Of a stretch of 64,000 bases of DNA, positions 17,391 through 25,956 are shown piece after piece. Position 1 is the first letter of the stretch; each line of letters starts with the position of its first letter. Location of the stretch: assembly GCF_002531575.1 (NCBI RefSeq), contig NZ_NWTI01000010.1:124001-188000 (forward strand), read 5' to 3'. Source of the DNA: Bradyrhizobium sp. Y36. Its GTDB lineage: Bacteria; Pseudomonadota; Alphaproteobacteria; Rhizobiales; Xanthobacteraceae. Made by a program: the position numbers and the translations under genes. The notes under the pieces were generated by a model. It worked only from the letters and a program-made list of their open reading frames with translations, was not told the origin of the DNA and ran no database searches.

Positions 17391-20300
17391 GTGGGTCGAA
17401 GAAGCACGGCCATGGGAATTGCGCTGGATGCCGACGCGGCGCAGCCGCCTAGGGTTTCCCTTTTTAGAGCGGCTGTCGAGCGGCTTCCTCTCTCCACGCT
17501 CTTGATCGTATCGATGATCGGGTTGGTCATTGCAACCTCACTCGGCGTCGCTTTCCTGACCCTTCACAACCTCGATGCCGCCCTCGTCCCGTTTCGCGTG
17601 CAGCTCATGGCCCAGCAGGCGCATGCGCGCGTGGAGGATGTTGCGAACTATACCGGGACAGCCCGGGCCGACTTACTTGTTCTTTCCGAAGGGAGTTCGC
17701 TGACTGGATTGCTGCGGGCCTCTGCCGGCGGTGGCACGGACCCCATTGACAAGGTCTCCTCGACTGTTTGGCAAGAACGGCTGGCCAAGCGGCTGTTTCG
17801 CGAGATCGAGTTGAAGCCGGCTTATTACCAAATCAGGGTGATATCGGCTGCAGACGGCGGACGCGAGCTCGTTAGAGTCGATCGCGATAACGGCGTCCCG
17901 CGGCTGGTGGCGGAACAGTCGCTCCAGCGAAAAGGGGACACAGACTACTTCAGAAAGACGATGTCGATCGGACGGGGTGAGATCTACGTATCGCCCGTTG
18001 ACCTCAACAAGGAGTACGGCCGCATTGAGATGCCGGTCGTACCGGTCGTCCGCATCGCCACTCCACTATTTCTTCCAGACGGGCAGCGTTTCGGCATCTT
18101 CATCATCAATCTGGATCTGCGGCCGATCTTCGACAGCTTGAAGAGCCGCGCTCCGGCATATGGCGACATTCGCCTCGTCAACGGCGATGGCGACTATCTT
18201 CTGCACCCGGACGATTTAAAGTCGTTCAGGTTCGAGTATGGCGGACGCAGTCGCGCCAAGGACGACTTGCCGGAACTGTCTTCGCTTCCGACGGAGACCG
18301 GGCTGCAGAGGGATCACGACGGCCGGCTGGTCGGCGTCGCCGTCGTATCCGGACGTATCGCAGACGCCGTCGATTTCAGCGTCGTGGAGGTCGCTCCCTA
18401 CCAGGCGTTAGCCGCCGCGCCTGCCCCGCTCCGGGATGCGACTCTGGTCGCCGGTTCGTTGGCCGCGCTGGCTTCAATCGGCATGGCACTGTTGGTCGCC
18501 CGCGCGTTGTCACGGCGCATCCGATATGTCGTCGAGTCCGTTGACGGCCTGACCAGCGAGCAGCTGAACGTCGGGGCGCTGCCGCCTCCATCGGACGGCG
18601 GCAGCTCTCTGTACAGATTGCTGCGCATCAAGCAGCCCGTTGAGGAGCTACGTGACGAGCTCGTCCGACGGCGCCGCGCCGAACTTCTGATGCGGCAGTA
18701 TCTCGAGAAACACAGCCTCTATAGCGCGGTCGTTCAGTCCGCGACCGACGCCATCGTGACCAAGACACTCGACGGAAAAATCACGGGCTGGAATTACGCG
18801 GCCGAGAAACTGTTCGGCTACTCCGCCGAGGAAGCTGTTGGTCAGTCGATCGAGATCATCGTCCCGCCGGACAGACTGAGCGACGTCCAGCATATCCTGG
18901 GACGGATCGCGCAGAGCGAGACCGTGGATCACTATGAAACGGTCCGCAAGACCAAAGACGGCAGGCTTATCGACGTCTCGCTCAGCGTATCGCCGGTCAA
19001 GTCGGCCGACGGCGAAATCATCGGAGCGGCGAAGATTGCGCGGGACATTTCGGAACGGAAGTTCGTCGAACGAAAATTCGAGCTTGCCGTCGAAGCCTCC
19101 CCCGGCGGCGTTCTCATGATCAACGGTGCCGGTGTCATCATTCTGGTCAACAAGGAACTTGAGCGCCAGTTCGGGTACGAACGCACCGAACTCATCGGCC
19201 GCTCCGTGGAGACCTTGCTGCCGGCGTCGGGGAGAGAGGCCCATGCCAGTGTCCGAAAGGCGTTTTTGAACGCGCCTGCGGTTCGTTCGATGGGCGCGGG
19301 ACGCGAATTGTTCGCCCGCCGTAAGGACGGAACCGAATTTCCGGTGGAGATTGGCCTCAACCCAATCCAGTCCCGTGATGGGTTAATCGTTCTGGCCAGC
19401 GTGGTCGATATCTCGCCGCGAAGACAGGCTGAGCGCGCCATCGAAGCGCAGAAGGAACAGTTGCAGCACGCGCAGAAGATGGAAGCTGTCGGATTGATGG
19501 CGGGCGGTGTCGCCCATGACTTCAACAATCTCCTCCTGGTCATGCTGGTCTACGCCGAAATGTTGCGCGCAGACTGCGACGCCCTCGATCCGAAGCTTCC
19601 CGAAATCCTGGAGATCGTCAAATCGATCGATCGCGCTCAATTGCTGACAGGCCAATTGCTGGCGTTTTCTCGCAAGCAGCCGAGCGAACCGAATGTGCTC
19701 AACCTTGGGGATGTCGTGTCTGGCTTCCACTCCATGCTCAGGCGCACGCTGCCGGCCGACATCGAGATCGTCACGATCGCGGCGGACGATCTCTGGCCGG
19801 TGCTGATTGACAAAGGGCAGTTGGAGCAAGTGCTGATGAACCTCGCCGTCAATGCACGAGACGCTATGCCTACCGGCGGTCGCTTCGCAATCGAGATCAC
19901 GAACAAGCAAGATGGAGCCCCGGTTTCCGGCAATTTGGTCTGCGAATTTGTCGAGGTGCGCGTTAGCGACTCCGGATCAGGTATCGCTCCCGAGCTGATC
20001 GAGAAAATATTCGACCCGTTCTTCACGACCAAGGAGCGCGGCAGGGGGACGGGCCTCGGGCTCTCGACGTGCTATGGAATCATCGCGCAAGCTGGCGGGC
20101 GTTTGACCGTGGAGAGCGAGCTTGGAAAGGGTGCGACCTTCTGCATTCTGCTGCCGCGAACCGAGCGGTTGGCCTCCACGGCCGCGTCCGCCCCGAAAGA
20201 TGCCGAGCAATTCGGCGGAACGGAGACGATCCTTGTCGTCGAGGACGATCAGGCCGTCATGCGCGCGACGACAGCGGCGCTGAGACGCGGTGGTTACAGC

Positions 20301-20612
20301 ATATTGACCGCTGCAAATGGAGATGAAGCCCGACGCCTGCTGCAACAGCAGGGCGATGGCATCGACCTCGTCTTGAGCGATGTCGTCATGCCCCAGCTCA
20401 GTGGGCCGGAACTCGCCGAGTTCGTAAGAGGTAGCTATCCTGGCCTGCCGTTGATCTTCATGACCGGCTATTCGGACTACCCCGTCATCACGGAGAGCGG
20501 CGACCACCGGATCGCGCACCACCGCGCCATCATGAAACCGTTCCGCCCCAACGAACTCCTCGCGACCATACGTGAAGTTTTGAATGGACATGACGATCCC
20601 GGCTGCTCTTAA
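17391..20612 (+). CDS. Hybrid sensor histidine kinase with Cache-like sensor, two PAS domains and receiver
   Basis: 1073 residues. GTG at 17391 has a GGGAG ribosome site 7 bp upstream; an in-frame ATG at 17412 is the alternative. Transmembrane helices lie near 33-55 and 345-368 and bracket an extracytoplasmic sensor of about 290 residues (double-Cache-like by size). PAS domains follow at about 450-560 and 570-690. The H-box is VAHDFNNLLLVML (HDFNN type), then an ATPase domain with NLAVNARDAMP, DSGSGIAPE and GTGLGLSTCYG, and a C-terminal receiver with VVEDD, Asp in LVLSDVVMPQLSG and Lys in MKPFRPNE. It likely signals to the divergent receiver pair or the FixJ-type regulator (inference). Confidence 0.93.
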   Translation: MGRRSTAMGIALDADAAQPPRVSLFRAAVERLPLSTLLIVSMIGLVIATSLGVAFLTLHNLDAALVPFRVQLMAQQAHARVEDVANYTGTARADLLVLSEGSSLTGLLRASAGGGTDPIDKVSSTVWQERLAKRLFREIELKPAYYQIRVISAADGGRELVRVDRDNGVPRLVAEQSLQRKGDTDYFRKTMSIGRGEIYVSPVDLNKEYGRIEMPVVPVVRIATPLFLPDGQRFGIFIINLDLRPIFDSLKSRAPAYGDIRLVNGDGDYLLHPDDLKSFRFEYGGRSRAKDDLPELSSLPTETGLQRDHDGRLVGVAVVSGRIADAVDFSVVEVAPYQALAAAPAPLRDATLVAGSLAALASIGMALLVARALSRRIRYVVESVDGLTSEQLNVGALPPPSDGGSSLYRLLRIKQPVEELRDELVRRRRAELLMRQYLEKHSLYSAVVQSATDAIVTKTLDGKITGWNYAAEKLFGYSAEEAVGQSIEIIVPPDRLSDVQHILGRIAQSETVDHYETVRKTKDGRLIDVSLSVSPVKSADGEIIGAAKIARDISERKFVERKFELAVEASPGGVLMINGAGVIILVNKELERQFGYERTELIGRSVETLLPASGREAHASVRKAFLNAPAVRSMGAGRELFARRKDGTEFPVEIGLNPIQSRDGLIVLASVVDISPRRQAERAIEAQKEQLQHAQKMEAVGLMAGGVAHDFNNLLLVMLVYAEMLRADCDALDPKLPEILEIVKSIDRAQLLTGQLLAFSRKQPSEPNVLNLGDVVSGFHSMLRRTLPADIEIVTIAADDLWPVLIDKGQLEQVLMNLAVNARDAMPTGGRFAIEITNKQDGAPVSGNLVCEFVEVRVSDSGSGIAPELIEKIFDPFFTTKERGRGTGLGLSTCYGIIAQAGGRLTVESELGKGATFCILLPRTERLASTAASAPKDAEQFGGTETILVVEDDQAVMRATTAALRRGGYSILTAANGDEARRLLQQQGDGIDLVLSDVVMPQLSGPELAEFVRGSYPGLPLIFMTGYSDYPVITESGDHRIAHHRAIMKPFRPNELLATIREVLNGHDDPGCS

Positions 20613-21211
20613 GTTGACGTCATTGCACTCGAGGGCCCTGCGTCGCAGGCTCCGGCGCCGCTGGATCTCGCGGGGCCCAGCGTGCCCAACTCGTCATAAG
20701 GCGCCTCAGTTCAGACTCGTTCAGCACCCATGAACGAAAAACGGTCGGCTCCTTGGAGACGATCTTGCCGGTCGAGTTATTGCGGGCCTACGATCCGGTG
20801 GGCTCGATGCCGAAGCGGAATTGTCACTCTGCGCCGGCCACCAATTCATCCATGTGTTCCCCTCTGTCAACTTCGACGAACAGCGGCGTTTCAGAACGCA
20901 CCCGGGCTGCCGAACTGATCGACTATTTGTCGGGAAGCCTTCCCCTGGACCGAGCCCGTCGGTCTCGGACGTCCCCTTCTGCGGGGCCGGCTGCCCCGCG
21001 TGGTGGTCGCGAGGCGACTCGACCCCCGAGCCGAACAGTCTGGTTTTGGTTCTGCAGCAAGCCGTATCTTGCTGCGACGCTCAGGAAGTTGAGAAACAAG
21101 CGAAAGCTGAACGCAATCTGGCCGTGTCCGCCCGCACAAAAACGCGGCACGAGACCCGTCTTGTTCTCGGCGCCACCGCGCGTAACGTTTTGAAGGGGAA
21201 AGACTTTTGAA
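20613..21211. other. Gene-free stretch between hybrid kinase and tRNA fragment
   Basis: About 600 bp. Several reading frames are open on both strands, but none resembles a known protein or has a clear ribosome site. It probably is the original chromosomal flank downstream of tRNA-Lys. Confidence 0.35.
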
Positions 21212-21260
21212 TGGTGGGCGCACCAGGGCTCGAACCTGGGACCCGCTGATTAAGAGTCAG
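21212..21260 (-). other. 3' fragment of tRNA-Lys(CTT): attachment site of the integrated element
   Basis: On the minus strand this reads as the 3' part of a tRNA: anticodon loop CTCTTAA (anticodon CTT) and its 3' stem, variable loop, T arm CCAGG-TTCGAGC-CCTGG, acceptor strand TGCGCCC, discriminator A and encoded CCA. The expected 5' half is absent. The sequence at 21261-21290 gives an acceptor strand mismatching at about 3 of 7 positions and no D stem. Identity therefore ends at the anticodon stem, the usual crossover point for tRNA-targeting tyrosine recombinases. The integrase gene starts about 200 bp away. No intact tRNA-Lys copy was found elsewhere in the window. Confidence 0.75.
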
Positions 21261-21461
21261 AGGTTCTACTCTCAGTCAGCTAGGCGACGAAGGATCAGTG
21301 GGAAGGTAAGCTCTCAAGATTGCGCCAGCGTTCTCAAGGAATTAACCCTGAATCGCGCAGTTGTTCAAGCCTGGCGCGGGTTCGTTGACTCCTTTGGCCC
21401 TTTTGGCAACTTTGCCCCCGATGTGCCCCCGATTTTCGACCGGGGGGCAAGGAGAAGGTTG

Positions 21462-22913
21462 GTGGGCAACAAGATCACTAAGGCGACGATCGAGAAGGCG
21501 TACCGCGACAAGAAGTCCGGCAAGTCCTACGACATCTCTGACGGCAGCATCGCCGGGCTCGAGCTGAGGGTGAGGCCCCTGTCCGTCAGATGGTCGATGC
21601 GGACGGCGCTGCACGGCAAGCGTACGCGGTACGACCTCGGTCCCGCGGAGAGCAAGGATCCGCCTGTGGAGGGCCTCTCCGTCGACACGGCACGCACCCG
21701 CGCCTCCAAGGTCGCCGAGCTGGCTCGCGGCGGCCACAATCCCACGACCTTCCTGTCCGCCATCACCGCCGGCGTCTCGATGGAGACGCAGATCAAGATC
21801 GAGTCCGCCAGGCCGAAGCCGAGCTGGACCTGGGAGGACGCCAAGAAGAACTTCCTGGATGAGATCCTGCGCACGCGGCGCGAAGACACGCACAGGGACT
21901 ACCGCGGCAAGCTGATGCCGGCCGAGCTAGACCGGTTCGCCGGCCGTCTGGTCAGCGGCATCACCCTGAACGAGATGGCGGCCGCGATCGCCGACGTCCA
22001 CGCCCGCAAAGCGGAGTCGATGTCCGAGGGCATGGTGAGGACGATCCGGCGTATGTGGAATTGGCTCGCCGAGCCCGTTCGCGCCGAGCAGACCAACGTC
22101 CCAAGACACGTCATGGAGACGCTCAAGGCGCCGGAGCGCACGCGGAAAGAGCTTGGCGAAGAGGCCTTCGATCCGGACGATGAGGACGGCTACACGCCGG
22201 AGCCCATCGAGATCGGCCGTGCCCTCGCCGTCGCCCGCCTCGGCTGCCTGCCAGAGCGGATCGGACTCGGGTTGCAGCTCATGATCGGGACCGTGCAGCG
22301 CCGGCGAGCGGTGACCGGCGCGTCGCGCTGGCGCTTCAGGGAGTACGAAGAGGCGCCGGGTGAGTCCGGATGGTTTGTGCCGCCCTACTTCCGCAAGAGC
22401 GGCACGAAGCGGGGCAACCGCTCGCATCTGGTGCCGTGCGTCGGCTTCGCCGCCGAAGCGCATGCGAAGCTCGACAAGCTCAGCGACTTCGAGGGCAGCG
22501 AGGGCTGGCTCTTCCCCGCCGGCCTGGCATCGCGGACCGGTCGCGGACACGCCGAAGCCGGCCTGTTCAACGACTGGTTGGCGGCAATCCCCGGCGTGGA
22601 GTTCTCGACACACGGCGGCCGATACGCATTCAGCACCTACGGACCGCGCGATCTCGGCTTTGCCGTCGGCGAGGGCAAGCTGATCCTCGACCACCTCGAA
22701 GGCATCGAGCCGACCGACGTCACCGGCCAGTTCTACAGCTCGGACCCGCAGATCAAGCGCAAGCGAGCGATGATGAAGGCCTGGACGGAGTGGTGCGAGC
22801 ACTGGACCGCGAAGGCGATAGAGAAGGACGCTGCTCTCAAGAACGCCGAGCTGATGGGCAAGACGATCCGCGCAGAGCGCTACAAGCACAAAAGGAAGAA
22901 AGCCCCGACATGA
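21462..22913 (+). CDS. Tyrosine recombinase (site-specific integrase)
   Basis: GTG 21462 is chosen because AAGGAG lies just upstream and the protein then starts with a typical N-terminal domain. The open frame extends back to 21207, but those residues are only the tRNA fragment translated. 483 residues. The catalytic domain shows Arg in GTVQRRRAV, His-x-x-Arg in STHGGRYAF and the nucleophile Tyr in TGQFYSSD. A core-binding domain precedes it (about 110-200). Adjacent to a tRNA-Lys fragment, it should insert and excise the element to its right. It converges with the minus-strand gene at 22926. Confidence 0.92.
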   Translation: MGNKITKATIEKAYRDKKSGKSYDISDGSIAGLELRVRPLSVRWSMRTALHGKRTRYDLGPAESKDPPVEGLSVDTARTRASKVAELARGGHNPTTFLSAITAGVSMETQIKIESARPKPSWTWEDAKKNFLDEILRTRREDTHRDYRGKLMPAELDRFAGRLVSGITLNEMAAAIADVHARKAESMSEGMVRTIRRMWNWLAEPVRAEQTNVPRHVMETLKAPERTRKELGEEAFDPDDEDGYTPEPIEIGRALAVARLGCLPERIGLGLQLMIGTVQRRRAVTGASRWRFREYEEAPGESGWFVPPYFRKSGTKRGNRSHLVPCVGFAAEAHAKLDKLSDFEGSEGWLFPAGLASRTGRGHAEAGLFNDWLAAIPGVEFSTHGGRYAFSTYGPRDLGFAVGEGKLILDHLEGIEPTDVTGQFYSSDPQIKRKRAMMKAWTEWCEHWTAKAIEKDAALKNAELMGKTIRAERYKHKRKKAPT

Positions 22914-22925
22914 TGCCGCCGAGGG

Positions 22926-23567
22926 CTATGGAGAGAGGGCGGCGAGAGCTTCGTCATCGGCGAGCTCCAGCGGCTCGGGATCCGGCACGGGTGTCATGAG
23001 AAGCGATGACGGGTGGGCGGTCACGCCGCTCTCGCAGTCGATCGCCGGCAGTACCAACCCGAGTCCGAGCAGCGCGGCGTAATCGCTTCCGCCGCCGACA
23101 TCGAACCGGTATCGCTCATCGGGATAGACGACGAACGTCTTGCCGTCGACGATAGACTGCATATCCCGCGTCCACCTGTGCGCGGTGTGGCTGCGCGTCG
23201 CACGATCATATGCCGACAACCGATGTCGGGCGCGAGGGCACGTGAGCTTTCGAAAACAGTCGTATGCGCCATCCGTGCGGACGCCGAGCCGACCAGCGAG
23301 GTCTGCTTCCAGGCCCCTGCCGGCAGCTATGTCATAGAGCGCCATCGAGCGCCAGACCAGCAGCCCTTCGACGTCGGTAAGGCGCACGCGGCAGAGCCCA
23401 TCGGCGTCGGCGGGCCAGACGCGCAGGACGTTCGCGAGAACCGACGGCTGCTCGCCTTTCCTGATCTTGCGCCCGACCAGCGTCAGCACCCTCTCATCCT
23501 CGCCGTGCGCCACCAGAGCGGCGGCGATCTGGTCGCGCGTCTCCGCGGAGAACGTCATCGAGATCAC
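22926..23567 (-). CDS. Hypothetical protein of the integrated element
   Basis: 213 residues, unrecognised. It is acidic at both ends, with a helical N-terminus (about 1-40), a central region rich in Arg/His (about 105-135) and an acidic C-terminal tail (LELADDEALAALSP). No transmembrane segment. It is the last gene of a minus-strand run, 4 bp after the HTH gene, so it is probably co-transcribed with it. Confidence 0.75.
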   Translation of the reverse strand: MISMTFSAETRDQIAAALVAHGEDERVLTLVGRKIRKGEQPSVLANVLRVWPADADGLCRVRLTDVEGLLVWRSMALYDIAAGRGLEADLAGRLGVRTDGAYDCFRKLTCPRARHRLSAYDRATRSHTAHRWTRDMQSIVDGKTFVVYPDERYRFDVGGGSDYAALLGLGLVLPAIDCESGVTAHPSSLLMTPVPDPEPLELADDEALAALSP

Positions 23568-23571
23568 CGAC

Positions 23572-23838
23572 CTACTCCTCCAGTTCGCGCAGCATCTGCA
23601 GCGCCATCTTGTCGAGCTTCAATCCGACCGCGCGCACGCGATCGGCCTCCTTCGCAAGGCCTTCCGCGACCTTGCGGTAGACGTCATCTGTCACCACGCG
23701 GCGCTCACCGCCAGCGATCATCGCCAGCAGCGACTGCGGCACGCCGGCCGCGCGCGCCAGCGCAGACTGCCAGCGGTCGCCGGCGAGAGCCTGTCCGGCG
23801 GCGACGATGCGGACGGCACGGGGCGAGAGCTTAGCCAT
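23572..23838 (-). CDS. Small XRE/YdaS-like helix-turn-helix protein
   Basis: 88 residues. The segment WQSALARAAGVPQSLLAMIA followed by GGERRVVTDDVYRK has the spacing of an XRE-type helix-turn-helix (first helix, AGVPQS turn, recognition helix). A leucine-rich C-terminal helix could mediate dimerisation. It is a candidate repressor or copy-control regulator of the element, and the palindromic sites at 24918-24974 are possible targets (inference). The start overlaps the upstream gene by 8 bp. Confidence 0.75.
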   Translation of the reverse strand: MAKLSPRAVRIVAAGQALAGDRWQSALARAAGVPQSLLAMIAGGERRVVTDDVYRKVAEGLAKEADRVRAVGLKLDKMALQMLRELEE

Positions 23839-24289
23839 CAGCCTGCCTCGCGACCGACAGCATGGCGTCCAGGTTGATCACGGTCGCGCCCTCGTCAGTC
23901 GGCCCCCCGTCGACCTCGACGTAGCGCGCTCCTGGATAGCGGCGGGCCTTGATTTCAGCATACGCCCGCGCCTGCTCCTCTGTGCCGCTACCCCAGTGCG
24001 TGATCGGCAGCCCGACGAACTTGAACCACTTTGACGGCTCGGCCTCGGCAGCCTTAGCCGCGTTCGTCGGCAAGATGCAGAGGCTCTCGAGTTTCCGGAC
24101 AAGCGCGTCGAACGTGTCGCCGCTGATAGTGTAGTCCGGATTGACGATGAGGTTGTCGATGATCTTGATCGAGCCAGGATTACGCACCGTCGCGACCATC
24201 TGGCCAGACTTCACGTTGGCCAGCATCGAGAGCTCGACCGTCAGGCCAGCGGTTGCTGCGACTTTGATCAGGTCTTGGAGCGTCTTCAT
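23831..24289 (-). CDS. Hypothetical protein of the integrated element
   Basis: 152 residues from ATG 24289, which has GGAGA 6 bp upstream; the frame is open further but without a ribosome site. Unrecognised. It has a helical N-terminus (LQDLIKVAATAGL), a central beta-rich stretch, and a C-terminal part with GTEEQARAYAEIKARRYPGA. No membrane segment. It overlaps the HTH gene. Confidence 0.7.
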   Translation of the reverse strand: MKTLQDLIKVAATAGLTVELSMLANVKSGQMVATVRNPGSIKIIDNLIVNPDYTISGDTFDALVRKLESLCILPTNAAKAAEAEPSKWFKFVGLPITHWGSGTEEQARAYAEIKARRYPGARYVEVDGGPTDEGATVINLDAMLSVARQADG

Positions 24290-24348
24290 ATTGTCTCCGA
24301 TCAAACGGAATAGTCGAACGAGTGGGCGGCCTCGCGGTCGACTATGCG

Positions 24349-24753
24349 CTAGAAGTGCGGGTCCATGCGGTATTCCCTGAACCCGAAGCCGATGCCCCCG
24401 GGGCGGCCGCTCTTGCCCCACATGCCGCTGTCGGTCTTGTACACACGCTGCCAGACCGCGCGAGGCAGGCCGCGGCTGCCGAAGTCGATGTCGAGGCGCC
24501 AGTTGCTCGAGCCGCGGCGCATCGTCGGGGTGTAGACGTGCTGGCCGGTTCCGCGGTCGAACGTGTGGTCGTCATCGTGAATGGTGACGACGACCGTGCC
24601 GCGATAGGGCGTCACAGCGGTAACCGTCGCCGGATAGCTGTCGCCTCCGTAGCCGTGCGTGGCGCCGTCACCGACGGCTGGGATCTTGGTCGGCTTTTCC
24701 AGGCTATCGTTGATCTCGAGCGTGGACGGCAACTTCTTCCTGCGCGGGAACAT
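24349..24753 (-). CDS. Hypothetical protein of the integrated element
   Basis: 134 residues from ATG 24753, with GGAGA at good spacing. The frame runs back through the regulatory region to 25041, but that part has no coding look. Beta-rich, with a TPYRGTVVVTIHDDDHTFDR segment and an aromatic/glycine-rich C-terminus. Function unknown. It is the first gene after the operator-like region 24918-25079 and is therefore probably controlled by it. Confidence 0.7.
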   Translation of the reverse strand: MFPRRKKLPSTLEINDSLEKPTKIPAVGDGATHGYGGDSYPATVTAVTPYRGTVVVTIHDDDHTFDRGTGQHVYTPTMRRGSSNWRLDIDFGSRGLPRAVWQRVYKTDSGMWGKSGRPGGIGFGFREYRMDPHF

Positions 24754-24917
24754 AGCGTCTCCTTTGTTGTGGGAGTCTCTCGACGTCGTGACCATCGCGC
24801 CATCTTTAGTGTGATAGAAATTATCACAACATGAGCGATGCGTAAGTATCATCTGATTCACGCTGTCATGAATCAACATGCGCGTAGAATCCTTAGCTTC
24901 CCATCGATGGTTAATTC

Positions 24918-24974
24918 GCCCAGTATATTGGGCGTTTTGGAGAACGGACCGCGAAAATGCCCAATATACTGGGC
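24918..24974. promoter_or_regulatory. Pair of inverted 16 bp operator-like sites
   Basis: GCCCAGTATATTGGGC at 24918-24933 and its exact reverse complement GCCCAATATACTGGGC at 24959-24974, 41 bp apart. Each copy is itself a near-palindrome (GCCCA...TGGGC arms). The pair lies 165-220 bp upstream of the minus-strand operon start at 24753. Such a layout fits a dimeric repressor binding two operators about four helical turns apart. Confidence 0.65.
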
Positions 24975-25001
24975 ATTCTGCGGTATCGCTCTCCGCAGAA
25001 T
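24975..25001. repeat. Perfect 9 bp stem-loop
   Basis: ATTCTGCGG and CCGCAGAAT are perfect inverted arms separated by 9 bases, directly abutting the second operator-like site. There is no T-run, so it may be a terminator for the upstream minus-strand transcript or another protein site. Confidence 0.5.
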
Positions 25002-25025
25002 CCACAGGCAGAGCGACGGCAGCGA

Positions 25026-25079
25026 TGTCCGATATAGACAACAGCGCGCTGCATTCGGTCGAAATTGTCCGATATAGAC
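25026..25079. repeat. Two direct copies of a 14 bp site
   Basis: TGTCCGATATAGAC occurs at 25026-25039 and 25066-25079, 40 bp apart, next to the two inverted operator-like sites, which are 41 bp apart. The equal spacing suggests a second binding protein on the same helix face. A looser relative (GTCTA...TCGGACAA) occurs near 26789 in the other promoter region of the element. Confidence 0.55.
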
Positions 25080-25086
25080 GACGGTC

Positions 25087-25513
25087 TCAGCGCTTCGCGC
25101 GCTTCTTCTTCGCCGGCCTGCCCGCCGTCGGCGCGAAGTCTCCGACGTCGAGCCAGTCCTGACGCCCGTCGACGTCGAGATCGCAGCGGAGCATTTGAAG
25201 TCGACCGACCAGATTGTGTCGGCTCGCCGTCGAACCGTTGAACCGCAGCATGTGGCGGCCGCCGATGTCGGAGAAGTGCTTCACACTGCCGATCTCAACG
25301 AGCAGCGTCTTCTCGGCATGGCGCCCCATCGCCAGGCCAGCCTCGAACAGCACGTTCGGCCGCGCCTGTCCCTGCGGCTTGCCCTCGGTCGACTTCTCAT
25401 GGCGTGCGACGAACTGCGGCCGGAGCTGCACCAGATCGTCCGGAGAGAACATGACCAGCACCGCCTGGGCCTGGTCCATGACCTCCTCGATTATGTCGCC
25501 GACGTAAGCCTGC
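25087..25513 (-). pseudogene. N-terminally truncated TIR-like (CAP12/PF10137-type) domain gene
   Basis: The C-terminal ~130 residues match the TIR-like nucleotide-binding family: AQAVLVMFSPDD, then GQARPNVLFEAGLAMGRH, KTLLVEIGSVKHFSDIGGRH and a basic tail ending KKKRAKR. The family's N-terminal half (first beta strand and loop) is missing. In the same frame homology begins at YVGDIIEEVMDQAQ (about 25513), and before that the sequence belongs to a different small gene. The longest ATG-started frame begins at 25479. Intact relatives are effectors in anti-phage signalling systems; this copy is probably inactive. Confidence 0.6.
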
Positions 25514-25645
25514 CGTGATGATCAGGACGAACGTCCCCACCTTCGTGAGAAGCTCGAGCCAGGTGAAGTCGGAATCGACGCGCGCCGGCGCGGTGACGAT
25601 GTCGCCGGGGGTGTAGGGAGTGGAGGGCGTCTAGGTGGCGGTCAT
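25514..25645 (-). pseudogene. Remnant of a small membrane-protein gene
   Basis: ATG 25645 overlaps the upstream stop (ATGA), as expected in this operon, but codon 5 is TAG. Past the stop the same frame continues as a plausible protein (YTPGDIVTAPARVDSDF, then a hydrophobic LLTKVGTFVLIITAG), which ends where TIR-like homology begins. This looks like a stop mutation plus a deletion joining two genes. Confidence 0.4.
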
Positions 25646-25956
25646 GTCGTCTCCTTGTTGTCAATCTCGTCGAGCCTTGCGAAGGCCTTCAGCGCCGCCT
25701 TGCGGACAGGCGCCACGGCGAACCAGAGGTCCTCTGACCGGAAGATGGTGCCATTTAGGACGACGTAGCGCACGCCGTTGTCATCCACCGCCCAGGCGCG
25801 GGCGTCGCCGATCGCGCCGATACGCTCGACGAACGGCCACCCGGCGCCGTCGCCCCTGCGCATCGCGCGGATGGCGCGGCGCAGACCGGAGTCCGCCAGC
25901 ATCTCGCTCGTCGCCGTGGGCGTGAGGCGGGGGTCGAAGAGCTGGAGCTGGCTCAC
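25642..25956 (-). CDS. Hypothetical protein of the integrated element
   Basis: 104 residues from GTG 25956, which overlaps the stop of the phosphoesterase gene (GTGA). Unrecognised. It starts SQLQLFDPRLTPT, contains a helical, Arg-rich middle (LRRAIRAMRRG), and a C-terminal part with AWAVDDNGVRYVVLNGTIF and a Lys/Arg-rich helix. Coupled to the genes on both sides. Confidence 0.65.
   Translation of the reverse strand: MSQLQLFDPRLTPTATSEMLADSGLRRAIRAMRRGDGAGWPFVERIGAIGDARAWAVDDNGVRYVVLNGTIFRSEDLWFAVAPVRKAALKAFARLDEIDNKETT

Noticed and set aside
21207..21461. N-terminal extension of the integrase
   Set aside because: The extension translates the tRNA fragment and a degenerate sequence; a ribosome site supports GTG 21462.
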